A DNA stretch of 64,000 bases, taken from positions 1 to 64,000 of the forward strand of contig JAXGIS010000010.1 of assembly GCA_040770645.1 (NCBI GenBank). The letters are read 5' to 3'. The stretch's first letter is position 1; each line of letters opens with the position of its first letter. The notes beneath the pieces were generated by a model. It saw nothing but the letters and a program-made list of their open reading frames with translations. It did no database searches and had not been told where the DNA came from. This document shows positions 44,169-54,506 of the stretch, in pieces. The position numbers and the translations under genes were made by a program. The stretch is from JAAYZX01 sp040770645. GTDB lineage: Bacteria > Actinomycetota > Thermoleophilia > RBG-16-64-13.

Positions 44169-45419
44169 ATGGAGCTTACTGAGCTGGAACCCCGCTTGAT
44201 ATCGGATCTCCATATCATAGCGGGCGAGTTGGGAATCAAGAATTATCGCAAGTACTCCAAACAGGATCTCATCATGAAGATCCTGTCGGAACAGTCACCC
44301 GAGCGGCCCATGCAGGTCCGCACCGGCCTGCTCGACACCCTGCCTGACGGTTTTGGCTTCCTGCGCACTCGTGGCTACACCCAATCCGACAATGACATAT
44401 ACGTATCCCTGTCCCAGATCCGTCGCTTCAAACTACGGCGGGGGGACGAGATCACCGGACAGGTGAGAACGCCAAAAGACAGTGAGAAGTACCATGCGCT
44501 GTTGAAGATCTTCACGGTTAACGGCCTCGATCCGGAGCAGGCCCGCCATCGCCCCAACTTCGACTCGCTGACTCCGTTGTTCCCCGACGAGCGTCTGCCG
44601 CTGGAGACGAGCTCCGATCGTCTGGCCCCCAGGGTGATGGATCTGCTGTGTCCCATCGGCAAGGGCCAGCGCGGCCTCATTGTGTCTCCACCCAAGGCCG
44701 GCAAGACCACCATCCTCAAAGAGATCGCCAACTCCATCACCACCAATAACCCTGAAGTGCACCTGTTGGTGCTGCTCGTGGACGAACGTCCCGAAGAAGT
44801 GACGGATATGGAGCGCTCCGTGAACGGCGAAGTGGTCAGCTCCACGTTCGACCAGCCGTCCGAGAACCATCTGCAGGTAACCGAGTTGGTGTTGGAGCGC
44901 GTCAAGCGCCTCGTGGAAGTGGGCAAGGATGTCGTGGTACTGCTCGATTCCATCACTCGACTGGCCCGTGCCTACAACTTGGCGGCCCCGGCCAGCGGCC
45001 GCATTCTCTCCGGCGGCGTGGACTCCACGGCTCTGTACCCCCCCAAGAAGTTCTTCGGCGCCGCCCGCAACATCGAAGAGGGGGGATCGCTAACCATCCT
45101 GGCCACCGCCCTGGTGGAAACGGGCTCGCGTATGGACGAGGTCATCTTCGAGGAGTTCAAAGGCACAGGCAACATGGAGGTGCATCTCAGCCGCCAGCTC
45201 GCCAACAAACGCATCTTTCCGGCCATAGACATAGAGAAGTCGGGCACGCGCAAGGAGGAGTTGATCATGGAGCCGCAGGAGGCCAAGATGGTTTGGAAGC
45301 TGCGCTCCGTGCTGCATGCGCTCGACCCCAACGCGGCCATCGAACTCCTGATCGACAAACTGAAAGAGACGAGATCGAACCAGGAGTTCCTGGAGCAGAT
45401 GCGCAAGAACTCGCGCTGA
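44169..45419 (+). CDS. rho: Transcription termination factor Rho
   Basis: A 416-aa hexameric RNA helicase. Residues 1-45 are the Rho-N region, followed by the cold-shock-like RNA domain (DGFGFLRTRGYTQSDNDIYVS), Walker A SPPKAGKTTILKEIA, Walker B VVVLLDSITRLARAYN, Q-loop ASGRILSGGVDSTALYPPKKFFGAARN and R-loop GTGNMEV. It lacks the long basic insertion common in classical Actinobacteria. ATG 44169. It follows the cDPG operon by 60 bases. Confidence 0.96.
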   Translation: MELTELEPRLISDLHIIAGELGIKNYRKYSKQDLIMKILSEQSPERPMQVRTGLLDTLPDGFGFLRTRGYTQSDNDIYVSLSQIRRFKLRRGDEITGQVRTPKDSEKYHALLKIFTVNGLDPEQARHRPNFDSLTPLFPDERLPLETSSDRLAPRVMDLLCPIGKGQRGLIVSPPKAGKTTILKEIANSITTNNPEVHLLVLLVDERPEEVTDMERSVNGEVVSSTFDQPSENHLQVTELVLERVKRLVEVGKDVVVLLDSITRLARAYNLAAPASGRILSGGVDSTALYPPKKFFGAARNIEEGGSLTILATALVETGSRMDEVIFEEFKGTGNMEVHLSRQLANKRIFPAIDIEKSGTRKEELIMEPQEAKMVWKLRSVLHALDPNAAIELLIDKLKETRSNQEFLEQMRKNSR

Positions 45420-45480
45420 GTTGACCGCGCGGCGCGACGGCAGGTAGACGCAATAACGGGCACGGGCCAAGGAGGCGAGG

Positions 45481-46443
45481 TTGACACAGGAGCTCGGGAT
45501 CGAGGGCGTACGTGTGGGTCACTACACGGACCGTGCGGGAGGAACCGGATGCACCGTAATCCTGTGTCCCCACGGGGCAATGGGCGCTGTGGAGGTGCGG
45601 GGTCAGGCTCCGGGCACCCGCGAGACCGACATCCTTTCGCCCCTCTCTTCGGTGGCAGAAGTCCACGGCGTCGTGCTTTGTGGGGGCTCGGCCAACGGCT
45701 TGGCCGCCGCCTCGGGTGTTGCGCGCTACCTGGAGGAGCGGGGATATGGGGTCAGGACCCCGTACGGGCGAGTGCCGCTCGTGTCGGCGGCGGTCATCTT
45801 CGATCTCCCGGTGGGCAATCCTACGGCCCGGCCGTCTGCTGAGGATGCGTACGCTGCCGCAGTGGCCGCCGGCTCCACGGTGGAAGAGGGTAGCGTAGGA
45901 GCGGGCACGGGTGCCACCGTGGGTAAGTTGTTCCGGGAAGACAGCTGGATGAAGGGGGGCATAGGCCTGTCCAAGATGAGCCTCCCTGGAGGCGTGATCG
46001 TTGCCGCCTTGAGCGTTGTCAACGCTTTCGGCGATGTGCTGGCCGAAGATGGGTCGGTTCTGGCCGGAGCTCTGCTCGACGGGGAGTTCGTGAACTCACA
46101 CGAGTATGTGCTGCGCCTCACGGAACACCCGCATTTCGGTCGCATGGAGCAGACGACGCTTTCGGTGGTCATCACCAATGCCCGCTTCCGCAAGATCCAA
46201 TGCGCCGCCATCGCCCGTATGGCCCACGACGGTATGGCCCGGGCCATCTCGCCCGTGCACACTCCCGTGGACGGCGATACCGTGTTCGTGCTCTCGGTGG
46301 GTGATCGCGTCAGCAACGTGTTCCAGACCGGAGTCGCCGCCGCAGATGTGGTGGCAGCGAGTATCCGCCGCGGCGTGCGCATGGCGGAGAGCCTGGATGG
46401 GGTGAAGGCGTTGCGCGATCTCGAACGTCCCTTGGACTATTGA
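45481..46443 (+). CDS. P1-family peptidase (DmpA/BapA type)
   Basis: A 320-aa self-processing Ntn-like aminopeptidase of the P1 family. N-terminal IEGVRVGHYTDRAGGTGCTVIL, VLCGGSANGLAAASGV, and GSVGAGTGATVGKL are typical. The nucleophile is expected at the TTLSVVITNARF segment (~residue 223), after which self-cleavage gives two chains. TTG start 45481 with AAGGAGGCGAGG upstream. D- or beta-aminopeptidase activity is known in relatives. A link to panC downstream is only positional. Confidence 0.87.
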   Translation: MTQELGIEGVRVGHYTDRAGGTGCTVILCPHGAMGAVEVRGQAPGTRETDILSPLSSVAEVHGVVLCGGSANGLAAASGVARYLEERGYGVRTPYGRVPLVSAAVIFDLPVGNPTARPSAEDAYAAAVAAGSTVEEGSVGAGTGATVGKLFREDSWMKGGIGLSKMSLPGGVIVAALSVVNAFGDVLAEDGSVLAGALLDGEFVNSHEYVLRLTEHPHFGRMEQTTLSVVITNARFRKIQCAAIARMAHDGMARAISPVHTPVDGDTVFVLSVGDRVSNVFQTGVAAADVVAASIRRGVRMAESLDGVKALRDLERPLDY

Positions 46444-46551
46444 CGGCACTTCTGGTGGCAGGGGGATCGGGGCTGACAGTCTGGGGCTACAGTGGCGGCC
46501 GGGGGTGGCGTGTGGGCTTGGATCATCTTCTGGAGTCATGACGGAGGCGAG

Positions 46552-47475
46552 ATGCAGCTTCTGAAGACCAAGCAAGAAGTGAGAGAGGCGGTCAGGGCGG
46601 CGCGATGCCGGGGGTTGAGTATCGGATTCGTTCCCACCATGGGTTATCTGCACGAAGGGCATCTATCGTTGGCCCGCCGAGCCCGCGCAGAGAATGAAGT
46701 GGTAGTGGTTTCCATCTACGTTAACCCCACCCAGTTCGGGCCGAACGAGGATTTGGCCGCTACCCGCGGGACTTGGAGCGCGACTTGGACCTGTGTCGGG
46801 AAGTTGGTGTCGATATCGTCTGGAATCCTGATGAGATGTACGAACCGGGGCATCGCACCTGGGTGGTGGTGGGCGATCTCACGGAGCGTTTGTGCGGAGC
46901 CAGTCGGCCCACCCACTTCCGCGGTGTTACCACCGTGGTGACCAAATCCGTTTGGAGTGGTGCAGCCCGACCACGCCTACTTCGGACAGAAGGATGCGCA
47001 ACAGGCCTTCGTCATCCGGCGCATGACCCGTGACCTGGATCTGGGGGTGGACATCGTGGTGTGCCCCACAGTGCGGGAGGCCGATGGGCTGGCCATGAGC
47101 AGTCGCAATGTGTACTTGACGCCGGAACAGCGGGCCCAAGCGCCGACGCTCCGACGGGCGCTGTTGGCGGCGGAAGACATGGTGGCCGCCGGCGAACGCC
47201 GCGCGGCCGCGATCCTGGCGCGTGTGGAAGAGGTATTGGCAGAGGCGACACTGGGGCGTATTGACTACGTGGAGATCGTTGACACCGACCTGCTCCAAGG
47301 GGTGGAGGCGGTGGAGGGGGAGTCTTTGTTGGCGCTGGCCGTGTTCTTCGGCGCCACCCGCCTCATCGATAACACGCTGTTACGCCCGGATGCTGCGTTG
47401 GTGGGTTTACCGCCCGGCGCTGACCTGCCGCCCGCCACTGACCTGCCGCCTAGCGCCAGTCTATCTCCGAGGTGA
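46552..47475 (+). CDS. panC: Pantothenate synthetase, two frameshifts
   Basis: Condenses pantoate with beta-alanine using ATP. The first frame gives FVPTMGYLHEGHLSLARRA (HIGH motif) and VSIYVNPTQFGPNEDLA. The second (to ~46940) gives ERDLDLCREVGVDIVWNP and THFRGVTTVVTK. The third gives VQPDHAYFGQKDAQQAFVIRRM and SSRNVYLTPEQRA. Shifts lie near 46765 and 46950. The C-terminus carries a short Pro-rich repeat (DLPPATDLPP). ATG 46552 after GGAGGCG. The breaks are probably base errors. Confidence 0.85.
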
Positions 47476-47511
47476 CGACTCGCCTCCGAGGTGCCGAGTC
47501 TTTGTCCGGCC

Positions 47512-48676
47512 TCAGATAATAATTCGTTCCTGAGTGTCCGAGGGCAGGAGCGGCGCGGTTTCGCCGGGTCGATAGGCCAAGGCCTTGCCAGAAGGTCCGA
47601 GCGTGAAACGGCGCCGAACGTCTGGAACAGCCGCTTCAGGTGATATTTCACCGTGTTCTCCGACACGAAAAGCCTCCGGGCTATCTCCTTGTTCGCATGG
47701 CCTTCGGCCACCAACTCCAATACCCTCCAGCGCACGCTGAGGCAGCAAACCGGTGAGATGCTCCATCTGTAGCCCCCCGGAGGACTACGGCTGCATATGA
47801 ACGTGGCCACCGTGCCGTCGCTTCCGGGCACGCGGACTGATCTGAGCAGGATTGACCCGGCGGCGCTTCCCAGCCGAGACGGTGCCGCCGGGACGACGCT
47901 GACCGCAGTGGAGATGCCGGCATTGAAGAGCTGATTGACGTTATCTCTCAGGGCCCGGCGCAGGCGATCGCGCTGAGCCCCCATGTCGCCGCAGAACGCC
48001 AAAAACTCCTCGGCCTGCTTGTTGGCGAAGCGGATGTCTCCCATGCTGTCCGTCAAGATCAACGCAGATCCGATGACCTGAAGGACGCCCTCCGCCGCGC
48101 ACTGTTGTTCGCGTGTCCTCTGGTAGTCGAGCGCGTTCTTGACCGCCGCGGTCACGTGCCTGGAGACAGTTCGTGCGATACGCATGTCGGCTTCTATGAA
48201 CGGAGGCTGATCGGGCCGGCGCGTGAAGAAGAGCGTGCCCACGGGACTGCTCTCCGTCACGATGGGTGCCTCCATCATGCGCACTAGCCGCCTCATGGTG
48301 AGGGCCTTGCGGAGCGGCTGCTGTTGCCACTCCTGCTCCGTGAAGAGCTGCGTCTCACAGACGGGATGATGCTCGTCGGCCAGATACTGGAGCAGCGGAT
48401 CATAGCGGAAAGCGTACTGTTCGTAGCGTCTCACATATCGTTCCACCCCACCCTGAACTGCAACCCTCACAAGGTCATCCGAATCAGGGTTGAAGAGGTA
48501 GAAACCGTACGCGTTGGCCGGACGAGCCGCGGTATGGTCTCCATGTAATAGGCCCCGAGCTTGGCCAGATCAAGGCTGCCGTGCACCGCGTCGATGAACT
48601 CCAACATGGGCTCACCTGACGGCGGGCTCACCGGCCCCGGAGGAACAAGCTGTGCATGTTCGGTGGTCATCGGCAT
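47512..48676 (-). CDS. LuxR-type regulator with GAF and PAS-like domains, frameshifted
   Basis: About 385 aa once frames are joined. From ATG 48676, MPMTTEHAQLVPPG, then a GAF-like region (YEQYAFRYDPLLQYL through SPVGTLFFTRRPDQPPF), a PAS-like segment (SALILTDSMGDIRFANKQAEEFL), and a C-terminal LuxR helix-turn-helix (VLELVAEGHANKEIARRLFVSENTVKYHLKRLF). It ends GETAPLLPSDTQERIII at 47512. Shifts lie near 48495, 47740 and 47600. It is divergent from dctP, so it likely controls the TRAP/hyuAB block; the signal is unknown. Confidence 0.78.
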
Positions 48677-48777
48677 CCCCACGACAGACCCTATCTTGCA
48701 TGATACAGGATACCGCAGTGTGGTTAAGGTACGAGGGTGTCGGTGTGCAAGTAGGTTGTTCTCTAGTCCAGCGCCGT

Positions 48778-48787
48778 GCACCGGTGC
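48778..48787. promoter_or_regulatory. 10-bp palindrome between LuxR-type gene and dctP
   Basis: GCACCGGTGC is a perfect dyad in the divergent gap, ~100 bases upstream of the regulator start and ~175 before dctP. It is a possible operator, on position only. Confidence 0.25.
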
Positions 48788-48961
48788 TAACGAAAGAGAC
48801 TACTCGAAGGGGTAGTTACGCTTGAGGGGCCACGGCGATAGGGTCGGATCAACATAGGGTGCCTGGGTACACAGTCCACGTGATTCGATGCGGGGGCAGA
48901 AACGGGCTGCGTGCACAAACGGCGTCCTTGGGGAAGGCCGATCTGAGTGGGGGAGGGCAAC

Positions 48962-50077
48962 ATGTTGAGGAAAACGTATCACATTGTAGCGATCGCGGTG
49001 ATTGCAGCAGGGGTGTTGATTGCCGCCGGATGCGGAGGCTCAACCACGACAGGCCCTAGCAATGCAGGCACGACTGCCAAGCCGCAATCCAGTACGTCGG
49101 CCGGAGCCACCACATCTGGTTCGACTGAAGGGCCGAAAGTCGAGCTCAAGTTCGCTTTCTTCACCTCTGACAACACGTGTCCTGGGCAAGCGGCTCTGTG
49201 GTGGATTGATGAGATTCAGAAGGCAACCAACGGGCAAGTCAGCGTGAAGTGGTTTCCCGGGTGGAAGCTTGCTCACTGCCAAGAACACCTTCACCGGGGT
49301 GCTTCAGGGTGTTGCAGACGTAGGCTTGTCCTGTGCTCCGTATGAGCCGGGTCGATTCCCTCTGGTTTCCATTAATGACCTTGCTGGTTTGTACACAACG
49401 AGCAAGCAGGCAAGCCTGTCGATAACGGATGTCATCCTGGCGAACAAGGATAAGATGAACGAATTGAGGGAGTTCCATGTAGTCGGTGCTTTCGGTATGG
49501 ATCCCGGATACATAATGACTATCAAGAAGTACGAGACACTGGCCTCCCTGAAGGGTGCTGAGATTCGTACGCCGGGTGGGCCACAAACACTGCAGGCGCT
49601 GGGCATCACAGAGGTTGCGATGCCGCAGTCAGAGGTTGCGCAGGCGCTTCAGACTGGTGTACTCGATGGGATCTACACATCTCGCGACCTCCTGCTGGAC
49701 GGTAAGTATGCAGAGAAGACCAAGCACTTGCTCAACTACCCGCTCGGCAGCATCACGTTCCTGGCGGTCATGAGCAAGGCGAAGTACGATTCCCTTCCCG
49801 CCAACGTTCAGCAGGCGATCGACGAGCTAGTGATCCCCTTCGCCGAGAAGGGATGGTGACGTGTACGCGGAGCATGTGAAGGCGTCGCTAGAGTGGTCTA
49901 AGTCGAGTCAAGGACTTCAGATTATCGACTCCTCTCCGGAGGAGAGCCAAGTTCGCTGATGCGTTGATGCCGCTGACCGATAAGTGGCTGGCTGATGTGG
50001 GAGATGGCAACGGAGTGGGCGCAAGAGCGTTCTACGATCAGTTGAAGGCTGCTGCTGAGAAGTATAAGGGAAAGTAG
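48962..50077 (+). CDS. dctP: TRAP transporter solute-binding lipoprotein DctP, frameshifted
   Basis: The extracytoplasmic receptor of the TRAP system encoded with dctQM. Signal with lipobox LIAAGC (Cys ~22) and a Ser/Thr/Gly linker, then LKFAFFTSDNTCPGQ. The second frame gives ADVGLSCAPYEPGRFPLVS, IRTPGGPQTLQALGI and SEVAQALQTGVLDGIY, the usual ligand region. The C-terminal helices continue in other frames (DVYAEHVKASLEWSK; DALMPLTDKWLADVG) to TAG 50075. Shifts lie near 49260, 49857 and 49945. ATG 48962 after GGGGGAGGG. Ligand probably a carboxylate; not identified. Confidence 0.85.
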
Positions 50078-50308
50078 GCTCTTCCCGAGCCGGCCCGGCG
50101 GATAGTTGTCGAGCAGGCTCAGTCAGTGCGGGTGCCCTCATTAGGAACCGAGGTTTCAGATAAGGAAGGTCGGGTTTCGCCTGGGGGCACCCATGCGTGC
50201 TGATCTGAAGCAGCAGGCACCTGGCACGACTCAGGATTGAGGGTGTCGACTCAGGTGCGCATATTCGACTGCGGAACCAGCAACTGAACGCATAAGGGAG
50301 GTGAATTG

Positions 50309-50818
50309 GTGCTTGCTCGGATCAAAAATGGATACGATCGCTTGGGCGGATGGTTTGCTGAGGCGGCTCTCTTTGTGCTACTCGCGGCAACCTTTTTCAC
50401 TGTGGCAAACGCGATCGCTCGCCAGTTTCACAGCCCGGTGGGCGGAGCGACCGAGATAATCAGCTACTCGGCGGCGGCAATTATCGCTCTCTCATTGGCC
50501 TACTCACAAGCGATGCGAGTGCACACTGTGATAGACGTGGTCAGCGAGCATATGCCTAAGACAGCACGAGACATCACAAGAAGCATCGTGCTGCTGATAG
50601 CAAGCGTTGTCTTTCTAATTGCATCTTGGGAAATGATATCGCTTGCGATGAGTTGGCAAAGGATGGGGCTTGTATCGGAGACACTGCGCATTCCTCATTA
50701 CCCGCTACTCATCGCCATAGGGGTAGGCATTGCGCTGTTTGGTTTTCGGGTGGCTCTAGATTCAGTGGGCTACTTAGCCGAGTCCCTAGGCGGAGCCAGG
50801 AGGAAGCGCGATGAGTGA
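50309..50818 (+). CDS. dctQ: TRAP transporter small permease DctQ
   Basis: 169 aa with four membrane helices (residues ~18-40, ~50-68, ~90-110, ~128-150). The ATFFTVANAIARQF and MRVHTVIDVVSEHMP segments are typical of DctQ. GTG 50309 or TTG 50306, both served by AAGGGAGG. It overlaps dctM by 8 bases. Confidence 0.9.
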   Translation: MLARIKNGYDRLGGWFAEAALFVLLAATFFTVANAIARQFHSPVGGATEIISYSAAAIIALSLAYSQAMRVHTVIDVVSEHMPKTARDITRSIVLLIASVVFLIASWEMISLAMSWQRMGLVSETLRIPHYPLLIAIGVGIALFGFRVALDSVGYLAESLGGARRKRDE

Positions 50819-52109
50819 TGTTTCGGTTGCGCTGCTCGGGATTCTCATCCTGGTAATACTGTTTCTTCTGGAGATGCCGGTATCCTTCGCGATGCTGACG
50901 GTAGGATTCAGCGGCATATGGCTGATACAGGGCAGGGCCCAGGCCTTCAATGTTCTCGCCTTCGACCTCTGGGAGCAGTTCTCGTCGTATGGGCTGAGTG
51001 TCATCCCGTTCTTCATATTGATGGGGAACATCGCATTTCGTTGCGGAGTGACGGATGATCTGTTCCGCACCGCCTATGTGTGGGTTGGCAGAGTCAAAGG
51101 CGGGATGGCCGTAACCACCATCATGGCCGCAACGGCTTTTGGTGCGATCTGTGGATCGACGACTGCGACGTGCGCCACCGTGGGCACGATAGCCCTTCCG
51201 TCGATGAAGCGCTACGGCTACTCTGATGCTTTGAGCACGGGTTCGGTTGCGGCGGGCGGCACGTTGGGGCCCATGGTTCCTCCCAGCGTCGTACTCATCG
51301 TAATCGGGCTGTTGTACAATCTATCTATCGCCAAGCTGTTCATTGCCGCCATCCCAGCGAGTCTCATTCTCTCGGGATGCTTCATCTCGACGGTTCTGTT
51401 CGTGTGCTGGGCCAAACCGACGATGGGACCTGCCGCCACGGAGCGTTCAACGTGGACGCAGAGACTGAAGGCATTGGGTGGCGTCATCGAAACCCTTATC
51501 CTCTTCGTGTTTGTGATCGGCGGTATGTATGCTGGCTGGTTCACGCCAACTGAAGGGGGCGCGATGGGGTCTTTTGGTGCCATCGTGATCGGGTTGGTGC
51601 GCAGGAAGCTGACGTGGCAGAAGTTGCGACTGGCTTCGATCGATACTATCAAGACATCCGCTATGGTCATGTTGATCGTAGCAAGCGCTGTTGTCATGGG
51701 CCGTTTTCTCACGGTGGCGTATTTGCCTGCGACACTGGCCGATTGGGTGAGAAACCTTGCAGTTTCCCGGTTCTGGATACTGCTGATAGTCATTATCGTA
51801 TACATAGTGGGCGGGATGTTCACGGATCCATTAGGCTTTCTGACTGTGACCCTGCCCGTGTTCTTCCCACTAGCGGAGAGCCTTGGGTATGATGCCATCT
51901 GGTTCTCGATTCTGCTCTGTGTGTTGACTGTGTTTGGAGCTATCTCGCCGCCTGTTGGTGTGAACCTATATGTGGTCAAGGGCCTACGACCGGATGTGCC
52001 TATCGCTACGATCACGAAGGGTGCTCTATTGTTCGCACCTGCCTTCGTTCTCACGATTGCGCTTCTCATTGTCTTCCCGCAGATTGTCACCGCCATAGTG
52101 TCTGGATAA
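50811..52109 (+). CDS. dctM: TRAP transporter large permease DctM
   Basis: A 432-aa Na+-coupled membrane subunit with about 12 helices. N-terminal LLEMPVSFAMLTVGFSG, PFFILMGNIAF, FGAICGSTTATCATVGTIALPSMKRYGY, and GGTLGPMVPPSVVLIVIGLLYN are the classic DctM signatures. C-terminal GMFTDPLGFLTVTLPVFFPL also fits. Completes the dctPQM set and precedes hyuA by ~300 bases. Confidence 0.93.
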   Translation: MSDVSVALLGILILVILFLLEMPVSFAMLTVGFSGIWLIQGRAQAFNVLAFDLWEQFSSYGLSVIPFFILMGNIAFRCGVTDDLFRTAYVWVGRVKGGMAVTTIMAATAFGAICGSTTATCATVGTIALPSMKRYGYSDALSTGSVAAGGTLGPMVPPSVVLIVIGLLYNLSIAKLFIAAIPASLILSGCFISTVLFVCWAKPTMGPAATERSTWTQRLKALGGVIETLILFVFVIGGMYAGWFTPTEGGAMGSFGAIVIGLVRRKLTWQKLRLASIDTIKTSAMVMLIVASAVVMGRFLTVAYLPATLADWVRNLAVSRFWILLIVIIVYIVGGMFTDPLGFLTVTLPVFFPLAESLGYDAIWFSILLCVLTVFGAISPPVGVNLYVVKGLRPDVPIATITKGALLFAPAFVLTIALLIVFPQIVTAIVSG

Positions 52110-52415
52110 GCGAGATCTAGGTTCAGAACAGTTGCTCTGATGACGTGTTCGTAGGCTGAGGATGTGCACGCAGGTTGGGCCCGGGATTCCGCTGGATCTG
52201 ATCCGTGCACAAACCTCGCGCAGGAGCACGTGCGGTCGCCGATGATGGTGTGTGGTGCCCTGGTCGCTTTCATTGTTGAGTTTGGTGGGAGAATTTGAAA
52301 CTACGCAAATGGGTAGGTGCCGAATCCGCCTGGAACACACACACTGTAGACGGTTGAGCAATATGTCAGAACGCTCGCTGTTCAGAAGTCAGGAATTGGT
52401 ACTGGGGGGTAGGGC
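52110..52415. other. Intergenic region, dctM to hyuA
   Basis: About 306 bases. I see no gene, tRNA or clear terminator. A GGGGGG-rich Shine-Dalgarno lies just before hyuA. Its length leaves room for a separate hyu promoter. Confidence 0.4.
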
Positions 52416-54481
52416 ATGAAGTATGTCGTTGGGGTGGACACGGGGGGCACCTTCACGGATCTCATCTCAGTGGATGAGAAGGGTGATTACGTCATCGTCA
52501 AGACGCCGTCCACGCCGGATGATCCATCGCTTGCCGTGATCGAGGCTCTACGGCAGGCATCGGACAAGCAGGGCCTCGACTTCAAGGAGTATCTCTCCAA
52601 CGTCTCGAGGATATGTCACGGCACAACAGTCAGCACGAATACCGTTCTGACGTGGACGGGGCCAAGGTTGGGCTCATGTGCACGGAAGGGTTCCGTGACA
52701 CTCTGGCCATTAGGTTTGGGATACGTGAGGACCCCTATGATTACACAGTGCCACAGCCCAAGCCTCTGGCGCCCCGCTACTTACGCGTGCCGATCGAAGA
52801 GCGGATCAAATGGGACGGATCGGTGATCACCCCGCTCAATGAGGAACAGGTGCGCGAGACCTGCCGTTACTTCCTTGAGCAGGGAGTGCAGGCGGTCGTG
52901 GTGGGGTTCGTTTGGTCTTTCCGGAACGAGACACACGAGAAGCGGGCTGTGGAGATCTGTCGTGAGGAGATGCCCGGCATATACGTTATCGGCTCGTGCG
53001 ACATCCAGCCCGAGATCCGGGAGTACTGGCGTATCAGCACGGCAGTTCTCTCTGCCTACGTAGGGCCTGCTTTGGCGCGGTATCTAACGCATATGATGCA
53101 GACACTGGACGAACATGCATTCGGCGGCCAGTTGCTCATCACCCAATCCAACGCAGGGGTGATGTTCCCTGAGATCGCGATGGAACAGGCGGCGCGGACG
53201 CTTCTATCCGGCCCTGCTTGTTCCAGCCGCTGCGGCGTATATCGCGGCGCCGCTAAATATCAACAACCTGGTGACTTGTGATATGGGGGGCACCAGTTTC
53301 GACGTGGCCCTCATCAAAGATCAGAAGCCCGCCACAGCGCTGGAAACAGCGGTTGGAGGTGTGTATCACCTACGTCTGCCGATGGTTGACGTGCACACCA
53401 TTGGCGCCGGAGGTGGGTCCATTGGTTGGCTCGATAGCATGAACGTGCTGCACATGGGGCCGGCGAGTGCGGGTGCCGATCCGGGGCCCGCGTGTTATGA
53501 CCGGGGCGGTGAAGAACCCACAAGCACCGATGCCGACTTGGTGCTGGGCTACTTAGACGATGAGTACTTCTTAGGCGGCCAGATGACCGTAAACAAGGCC
53601 CTGGCCGAGAAGGCTATCAAGACCAAGATTGCAGATCCTTTGGGGATCTCTGTTGTGGATGCTGCGCGGGCAATGCGAAAGATCATCGATCATAGTATGT
53701 CTGACGCCATCTCCGAGATCTCCGTCCAACGGGGTGAGGATCCGCGCCGGTACGCGCTGGTGGCAGCCGGTGGGGCGGGTCCAGTGCACATAGCGGACCT
53801 AGCCCGCGTGCTCAACATCCCGCGTATCGTCGTACCGCGCAACTCGTCCATCTTCTGCGCCATCGGGAGCATCATCGCCGATTTGCGACACGATCTGGTG
53901 ACGTCAGTGGTGACCCGCACCACCGGGGCCGATGTGGATATGCTGAACCGGGTATTCGGAGAAATGAAGAGCCTAGGTGACTCGTACCTGGATCGGGAGG
54001 GCATTGCACCGCGTGATCGCTACTACCGTCGGTCGATCGACATACGCTATTTGGGCCAGTTTCACGAAGTGGAACTCGGTATCACAGAGGCAGACTTGAC
54101 ACCTCAGATACTCCAGCAGGCGGTTCAGGATTTCCACCGAAGCATGAGGAGTTGTACGCCTACAATGAACCGGAGTCGGAGACCGAGATGATCAACCTTC
54201 GGCTTGCAGTGTTCGGCAACGTGGTGCCGCCGGCCCGCAAGGCCAGGGACGAAGCGGCCATGCTTGATGCGGAGCGGTACATCAAGGGCCAGCGCCCTGT
54301 CTTCTTTGAAGAGAAGATGGGGTTCGTATCAACGTTCATCTACGATGGCGACGCCATGCAGGTGGGCAACATCGTTGTAGGCCCGGCGATTGTCGAGCAA
54401 ACCACCACCATCGTGGTTCCACCGGGCTGGCGGCTTGACGTGACCGAGTACGGCGACTACGTCATGGCGCTGCACGCCTGA
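52416..54481 (+). CDS. hyuA: Hydantoinase A / ketone carboxylase-type ATPase subunit, frameshifted
   Basis: About 688 aa when joined; member of the HyuA family (N-methylhydantoinase, 5-oxoprolinase, acetone/acetophenone carboxylase ATPase subunits). N-terminal VGVDTGGTFTDLI phosphate loop, CHGTTVSTNTVL, VIGSCDIQPEIREYWR, then TCDMGGTSFDVALIKD and TIGAGGGSIGWLD, AGADPGPACYDRGG, and C-terminal GPAIVEQTTTIVVPPGW. Shifts lie near 52655, 53225 and 54145. ATG 52416. Reaction: ATP-driven activation of an imide or ketone; which one cannot be told. Confidence 0.85.
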
Positions 54482-54506
54482 CCGGCAGACGGAGAGGAGA
54501 TACGCG

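Noticed and set aside
50130..50192. GGGTGCCC … GGGCACCC inverted repeat between dctP and dctQ, considered as a structured RNA
   Set aside because: Only one 8-bp helix enclosing 47 bases without further conserved motifs; it may be an mRNA processing stem but not enough to call.
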